Below, piece by piece: positions 6,695 to 14,400 of a DNA stretch of 34,848 bases (the stretch's first letter is position 1; the number at the start of each line of letters is the position of its first letter). Made by a program: the position numbers and the translations under genes. The stretch comes from an uncultured Eubacteriales bacterium (GTDB lineage: Bacteria > Bacillota > Clostridia > Oscillospirales > Ruminococcaceae): the NCBI GenBank assembly GCA_900319075.1, contig ONMZ01000020.1:1-34848 (forward strand). The letters are read 5' to 3'. The notes beneath the pieces are model-generated. The model searched no databases, was not told the DNA's origin, and saw only the letters and a program-made list of their open reading frames with translations.

Positions 6695-8446
6695 TCACCT
6701 TCCCAATTCAACAAGCATATTGTTAAGCCCTATGACTCTTGTATATTCAACCTTGTCAGCCACGCTGTCGATCATTTTAAGATTTGAAAATTCCTGTGTG
6801 TCCTCATCCACATTTGAAGGGTCAAATATTGCGCCGTTATCACGCACGGAAAGTATCACCCTGTCGTCAAGCACCTTGCAAAACAGGTCTATCTGCGGGA
6901 CTTTTTCGGTATTGAAACGGCGAATGTGCTCGACCATTTCTTCTGCAAGCAAACCTGCATACTTTGCCTTTTGCTCGTCTACCGAGTTTTCAAGGCAGAA
7001 TGTGCAGATGCTTTCAGAAACGCTGACTGCATCAGCCTTTTTTGCCTCAAGGCTGACATCAAACACTGCGCTGTTATCTGCAGATCTCTCAAAGAGAAAT
7101 ACGCTGATGTATTTATCTTTTTTTGTACGCAAGATCATAAAGCTTACAGCAAACGCCGCTGCCGCTGTCAGCATTTCCGAAACAACTATCGACCACCAAA
7201 TACCCGTAACGCCGAAGAGCTTTGACATTGCATATGCCAGCGGAACGGTCAGAACTATCCCCCGCAGCAGCGTTATCATTACAGACATCGCCTTGTGCTT
7301 TACCGACTGAAAGTAATTCATCATAATATAGCTTATACCCATTCCGATAAGGCTCAGCGAGAATATCCTCACAGCAGGCACACCAATGGCAAGCTTGCTT
7401 TCCGACTTTACCGAGAATATGGCAAGTATGGCTTGTGGGAACAAGCATATTATCCCAATGATCGCAGCGCAGCAGCACAGCACAAACGCAAATGTCTTTT
7501 TCAGTATGATGCCTATGCCCTTATTATCCTTTTCGCCGCTGAGCATACTTACTATGGGTGTCATAGTATCCGCTCCGCCCGACACAAACATCGATATGAA
7601 CGTGAGCAGGAAATTACAAACCGAGAAAGCCGATATGGCATCTGCTCCGCCTGCATTTATAACTATTCTGTTGAGCATTATCGCCTTTATGAACAAAAGC
7701 AGTGTGTTGAGCACAGAGGATATTCCGCTTGTACAAAGCTCCGCAATATTCTTCAGCTCGCTTGCACCAAGCTTTATAAATCTGAGGGTGCGCTTTTTAT
7801 AGATACAAAGATAATAAAGCACCATGAGCGATCCCACAGCGTACCCTGTCACCGTTGCAAGTGCGGCACCCTTTATCCCCATATCAAAAACCCTTATATA
7901 GACAATATCCATTATAAGATTTACTGCATTTGAAACGATCAGGATCGCAGATGAGAACTTTGGCATACCGTCTACCCGCATAATAAAAACAAATGTGGGG
8001 ACGATTATGATGAGCGAGCTTCCGTAGATGCTGTATGAAACATACTCGCTGACCATTTGTGTCAGCTTTTGTTCGTTGCATATCAGCGATACGATACCGT
8101 CTTTAAAAAGCGTACCGAACACCGTAACGGCAAGTGACACAATAAGTGCACCCATTATGGCAAGGGTGAAAAGGGAGTTCGCCTTGCCCCTGTCTCTTTC
8201 TCCAAGCGCCCTTGAAATGCTTATCAGACCGCCTATGCCAAAAAGAAAGAACAGCGCCTGAAAAAACAGTATAACAGGTTCTGCAAGGTTTACCGCCGAA
8301 AGTGCATCGGGGTCTATGAGCTTTGAAACGATTATGCCGTCCACAAATGATGCCAGAAGGATAGACATGGCGCTGAGTATTGTGGGCAAAAGATATTCGT
8401 TGAATTTTTTTCCCAGAAGCGCTGAGTTTCTTTTTAATGTCTCCAT
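6695..8446 (-). CDS. MATE-family efflux transporter fused to a C-terminal RsbW-like ATPase-fold domain (copy 2)
   Basis: 583 residues; the start has GGAGGAATAGTACATG and lies 3 nt past the NRPS stop codon, with the ribosome site inside the NRPS 3' end, so the two genes are translationally coupled. Residues 1-450 are a 12-helix MATE exporter. Residues about 452-583 form a GHKL-like domain: N-box-like EEMVEH (about E502/E503) where the expected Asn is His, a G1-like VRDNGAIFDP (D536), and a terminal GLNNMLVEL. The same layout occurs in the exporter of the neighbouring operon, with low overall identity, so the fusion is a repeated design and not an accident of one gene. Its position directly after the NRPS makes it the likely exporter of the product; its tail could be read by the STAS/phosphatase pair encoded 1.5 kb away (inference). 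Confidence 0.85.
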   Translation of the reverse strand: METLKRNSALLGKKFNEYLLPTILSAMSILLASFVDGIIVSKLIDPDALSAVNLAEPVILFFQALFFLFGIGGLISISRALGERDRGKANSLFTLAIMGALIVSLAVTVFGTLFKDGIVSLICNEQKLTQMVSEYVSYSIYGSSLIIIVPTFVFIMRVDGMPKFSSAILIVSNAVNLIMDIVYIRVFDMGIKGAALATVTGYAVGSLMVLYYLCIYKKRTLRFIKLGASELKNIAELCTSGISSVLNTLLLFIKAIMLNRIVINAGGADAISAFSVCNFLLTFISMFVSGGADTMTPIVSMLSGEKDNKGIGIILKKTFAFVLCCCAAIIGIICLFPQAILAIFSVKSESKLAIGVPAVRIFSLSLIGMGISYIMMNYFQSVKHKAMSVMITLLRGIVLTVPLAYAMSKLFGVTGIWWSIVVSEMLTAAAAFAVSFMILRTKKDKYISVFLFERSADNSAVFDVSLEAKKADAVSVSESICTFCLENSVDEQKAKYAGLLAEEMVEHIRRFNTEKVPQIDLFCKVLDDRVILSVRDNGAIFDPSNVDEDTQEFSNLKMIDSVADKVEYTRVIGLNNMLVELGR

Positions 8447-8449
8447 GTA

Positions 8450-11400
8450 CTATTCCTCCGTTCTGAAGAACCCAAGTCCTATCAGAGCTTTCAAAAATGC
8501 TGAGATATAATTATCCGCCGTCATAGACCAGTTGAAGCCCAGGCGGTACAGGCACTGTGTGGTATAATCATTTTCCGTGCGTATCATCTCTACCTTTTTG
8601 CTGCTGTCCATAGTCTCATAAGCAAGAAGCGCCGTGAGCAGCGCAGCCTTTTTCTTATCGCCCTGTACAGCCTTGACGCACCGTTCAAATTCCTCATCAT
8701 CGCACAGCTTTATATCAAGTCCCATTTGTTTCATTCTCAATATTATATCGCCCAGCGGGATATAATGATTGTTGAACGGGTGGAATATACAGCATTTATC
8801 CTCGGTCGTACACAGCCTTAATATCGCATCTGACGTTTCATCTATCGGCGCAAGCTCGACAGGATAGCCCATCATCGAATACGGATATGCGCCGATAACG
8901 AGATATGCTCTCAGCCTGCCCATAAAGCCGTTGGAAACGAAGTTTATCTGGAACTCTCCGTCGCTGGATCTGGGTGCGAGATTGCCCACACGCATTATCT
9001 TGGCTCTCAGTCCGTCCTTTATCGCCTCCAGAACGTATCCTTCAGCAAGGAATTTACTTTTCACATAATCGTTATCTATGGTCTGCCCGAAATAGAAGCT
9101 GCGCTCGTCAAGGCATTTGTCCTTCCCGGGATAGCCGTTGACTCTGTCGCCTGCAACGCTGCCTGTTGACACCTGAACAAGCATACTGCCGTGCTTTTTG
9201 CAAAGCTCGATAAGATTTCTTACTCCGCCTGTGTTGACACGCTCGATGTCGTCGGTGTCCGAGAAATGCTTGACAAGTGCCGCACAGTTTATGACCGTAT
9301 CAATCCTGCATCCGTCTAGCTGTGCAAACCAGTCGGTAGATGTAACACTTGCGTTGATAACAAATATCCTTTTGCCGAACAGCTCGGAATAATCATTCTC
9401 AAAGTAGTAGTAAAGCATTCGTTTCAGCTTGCCCTGGGCAGAGTTATCCCTGCCTCTGACAAGACACCACACCTTTGCATCGCTGTTTTCAAGAAAGCGC
9501 TTGAGTATGTGTATCCCAAGAAATCCCGTTGCACCCGTCAGCAGAAGATTGCCTACATCATTTTTCCCCTTTGAACTGTCATCAAAAACGTTTGCCTTGA
9601 GGATATCATCAAATGCGCTGTGGTCAAAGCCTGATATCCTGTCATCAATGTTTTGTATGCCGGCAGCTTTTCTTGCAAGAGCACGGGGAGTTTTCAAGGC
9701 AAATATATCGGTGTAGGATATTTCAAGACCTTTATCATTTGCCATTATAAGCACACTCGTTGCAGTCAGAGAGGTCCCTCCCAGATCAAAGAAACTGCTG
9801 TCTGCTCCAACCTTGTCTGTTCCAAGGACCTGTGCGAATATATCACACAGCAGCTTTTCCGTTTCATTTTCAGGCTCGCTTATTTCGGAGGTAAATGAAA
9901 GGTACGGCTTGGGAAGAGACCGAACATCGGTCTTCCCGTTGGGCGTCTGGGGCATGGAGTCCATTCTTATCAGGCAGGAAGGTATCATATATGCGGCAAG
10001 TCTCTTTGAGATGTGCTCACGAAGGATCTGTGGTGTTACGCTGCTGTCTGCACAATAGTATGCACAAAGATGCTCTGCCGAGTTGATCTTACCTATGATC
10101 GCCACCGCCTGCTTTACGCCTTCAAGCGACAGTATGGATTTTTCCACCTCGCCAAGCTCTATTCGCAGTCCTCTGAGCTTGACCTGATCGTCGTTCCTTC
10201 CCAGGATCACTATGTCGCCGCCGTCTGTCCAGCGGGCACGGTCGCCGGTTTTATAGATCCTTTCGCCGCCAAATTCCGCAAAGCTCTTTGCAGTAAGCTC
10301 GGGAGCATTCAGATAGCCCTTTGCCACGCCGGCACCGCCGACATACAGCTCTCCTACCGCACCGGGCGGCAGCAGGTTGCCGTCCTGATCGACGATGTAC
10401 TCGTTCACGTTCAGCAGCGGCTTTCCTACGCATATCTCACTTTGATCGGTAAGCTCCTTTGCATTACAGGAAACGGTTATCTCCGTCGGGCCGTAGGTGT
10501 TGAATATCCTTGCCTTTGTGACCGATCTTAGCTCGCTGAGCAGCTTTGGCGAATACTTCTCTCCGCCGCACATTATGACACGGCAGTTTGCAAGCGCCTT
10601 TTTAAAGCTGTCAAGCATCATATACTGTTCAAGCCTTGAGGGAGTGGCGTTGAAAACATCTGCGTGCGTTTTTTCAAACAGAGCGCACAAAAGCTGCGGG
10701 TCCCTTGTCTGTGCTTCGTCTGCAAGCACAAGTGTAAGTCCGTTGCAAAGCGCTGCGGCAGTTTCCTTGAGAGACATATCGAACGATACCGTTGTTACGG
10801 AAACGTAAACGCTCCCCTCATTTGCCATTGCATTTATATGTATATTTTCTTCATAAGGCATAAGATAATTTGCGATTGAGCCGTGACTTACCGCAACACC
10901 CTTTGGTCTGCCAGTTGAACCTGATGTATATATAAGATAAGCTGTGTCCTCAGGCGTTACGCCGCTGTCAGGGGTCTGAGTGTTTGTACACTCAACGAGC
11001 CGCTCTATGTTTATCTCGTTTTCATATCCCTTAGGTGAATCGGTGATTATATATTTTGCACCGCTGTTTTCAAGGATATATTCAATACGCTCCTGCGGAT
11101 ACTGCGTGTCACACGGTATATATGCACCGCCTGCTTTGAGCACGGCATACATAGCGATTATCTGTCTGCTGGTCCTTGGCAGAAGTATAGCTACTCTGTC
11201 GCCGCACCTGACTCCAAGCTGTGCAAGTCCGTTGGCTGCTGCGTTGATGACCCTGTCAAGCTGTGCATAGGTGTAGCTTGCATCACAGGCGATGAGCGCA
11301 GTCTTTTCGGGGTGCTTTTGTGCCTGAGCTTCAAACAGCTTGTGAAACAGCCTTATAGGTATCTCTCTTTTACCCGTGCAGGAGAATTGTGCAAGACGTT

Positions 11401-14400
11401 TTTTTTCTTCGCCGGTTATCATGCTGATACTGCACAGTTTTTGTGAAGGCTGTGCGATGATATTCAAAGCCGTCCGGGCTATTGCACCGGATATCATATT
11501 TGCCAGCTTTTCGCTGTACAAAGCGGTGTTATACTGAACCTTCACAGCAATCTTATCGCTGCCGCTTTCTTCGATATGAACAGACAGGCTGAACTTTGGC
11601 GCAGGGGGAAGTATCACCTGCTCACAAACAGCTTCGCCCCCGACGACTATCTTTTCATTCACGCCCAGCTGACAGGCATAGTTTATCTTTGAAGCAAATC
11701 CATACTTATCAAACAGCTTTATAAACGGATAAGCGCTGTTTCTCTGTGCTGCTGTGATAGCAGCTGCTGTATCGTCAACGAACTGAAGTGCAGATCTCTG
11801 TGTATCTATTGCTGCGTGCACCGGAAGAACATTTACGAACATACCTACCGAGTCAAAATACTTTACATCCTCTCTGACTCCGGATATCATCGACATATAC
11901 ACCTGCCTGTCGCCTGTAAACCGGCTGACTGCATATTGCGAAGCAGCAAGGAAAAGTGCTGCCGGTGTTACCGAGTTTTCACGGCAGAAGCTCTCTGCAT
12001 CTGCTCTGTCAACAAGGCATGTTGCTTCGCCGAGGCTTCCCAGCTCTGCGTCGGAATTGAGGTCCGGCGTGATGTCGCTTGCATTTTCATAATCCTCAAA
12101 CAGCGCTTTATAGTACTGCTTTGCCATTTTGCCTTTTTCACTTTTTTCCATCTGTATCTGCTCAGCGATATACTCATAGTACGAGAGGTCTGTTACAGGC
12201 TCGGTGCCGTTTTCATAAATATCGGCGAGCTTACGCATGAATATGGAAAGCGATATGCCGTCCATAATGATATGGTGAACATCAAACAACAGCACAACAC
12301 GGTTTTCTGTTCTAATGATCTCTGCTCTGAAAAGCGGTCCCTTGTTAAGGCTGAATGGCTTTACAAAGGCTGTCATATACTGTGCAAGCTCATCATCTTC
12401 AAGATCGGCGATCTGTACATCAGCCTTAAAACCGGGTATAGGCGACTGGATATATTCTGTTTCTTCAAGATTTATTCTCGACCACAATACAGGTGTTGCA
12501 TCTATCAGCTTTTCAAGTGAGCTTTTCAGCTTTGCAGCGTCGGTGTTTTTCGCAAAGGTATAGCTTATGGGAATGTTGTAGATCAGCGAATCGGGGCGTT
12601 TCATGCTGTCGATGTATACGCCCATCTGCTGTGCACAAAGCGGAGCACTGTCAAGAGGCTTTTTCTTCGCATCCCCGCTGCTGTCTTTGCCGGAACCGAT
12701 AAGGCTGTCTATTATAAGCTCCTCCAGGGTCATCAGCGTACAGCCCTCGTCCATAAGCTCGGTAACGCTGACCTTCAAGCCGTATTTATCATAAAGCTCA
12801 GCTGCGAGCGTTATTGTTGTCAGGGAGGTAAGCCCCAGCGAGATAAGGCTTTCGCTCACGCTAAAGCATTCAAATCCCGTTATATCGCCTACCATGCCGC
12901 ACAGCGCCTTTTCAAGGGAGTTCAGCTGCCTTGACTCCGCTTTTTCACCGCTCTGAACAGCCGGCTTTGGCAGCTTTTTCTTATCCACTTTTCCGTTTGG
13001 TGTAACAGGTATTGCGTCGATCTGCATTGTGACAGAGGGCACCATATAGCTGGGAAGCTCCTCAGAGATAAACCTTCCAAGGGCGGAAATATCCACCTTG
13101 CTTTGTGATACCACATAGGCACAAACAGCTTTGCCGCCCCCGGGAAGATCCACAGCGATAACACTTGCATCGGTTATACCGCTATATTCTCTTATGCGTC
13201 TTTCTATTTCCGTCAGCTCTATACGAAATCCTCTTATCTTTACCTGCTCGTCACGCCTTCCCACGAACTGGATATTCCCATCTGAAAGATAACGGCAGAC
13301 ATCACCTGTGAGGTACATTTTTTCATATCCGCCCACAGTGAAAATATTATTGTCGATAAACTTTTCCTTGGTCAGTTCATCACGCCCAAGATACCCCCTG
13401 CTCACAGGCAAGCCGGAAATAACAAGCTCACCCACAGCACCCGGAGGCAGAAGCCGCCTGCACTTGTCAAGGATATAAATATCGCAGTTGCCAAAGCTCT
13501 TTCCGATAGGAACGCTCTCATACTGCCTGTCCACCTTGTAATCGCTGACATATATCGTACACTCGGTAGGGCCGTAGGTGTTGACAAGATCAAACTGAGG
13601 CGGCTCACATGGTACGAGCTTTTCGCCGCCAACGGTGAACACCCTCATATACGGACTTTGTGGATATGATGTGATGTACTGTCTGCCAAGCTGAGTGGTA
13701 CAGTCCATCATCGTTATCTTATTTGAGATTACAAATTCGTTCAGCCCCACAAGGTCAAGCCTTGTTTCCTCGGGGACGATATACACAGCTGCACCGCTTG
13801 TAAGCGCAGGATACAGATCCTGCATGGAGGCATCAAATCCAAATGCACCATATGCGGCGAATCTGTCCTTGTCGCTCACACCGAAGCGCTCACAGAAGGA
13901 TATGCAGAAATTCACAAGGTTGGCGTGTTCAAGCATACAGCCCTTTGGCTTGCCTGTTGAACCCGATGTATAGATAAGCGCAAAAAGCGTGTGTGCATCA
14001 GGCTCATCAAGGACGGTATCGTTATCCTCCGGCAAGTCGTAAATACTGCCGGCGGATATGATCGTGCCTTTGTAATTCGGTATAAGTCCTGCAAGCTCGT
14101 CGTCAGCGATCACCACCTGTGCCTTTGAATCCTCAAGCATGAATTCAAGCCTGTCCTGAGGATAGTTGCTGTCAAGGGGCTGACAAGCGCCGCCTGCCTT
14201 CAACACGCCAAGAGTGCATATCGGGAACAGCTCACAGCGCTTTACCATTATACCCACAGGCTGCTCTTTTTTTACACCATTTCTTGCAAGCAGCCTTGCA
14301 AGGTTTTCACTGTATCGGTCAAGCTGTAAGTAGGTAAGGCTCTTGTCCTTAAAGCATACAGCGGTATTATCGGGGTGCGCTTTGACCTGTTTTCTGAAAA

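Noticed and set aside
7295-7933. 212-codon plus-strand frame
   Set aside because: Antisense to the MATE/ATPase fusion; rich in His, Tyr and Cys in a way typical of shadow frames.
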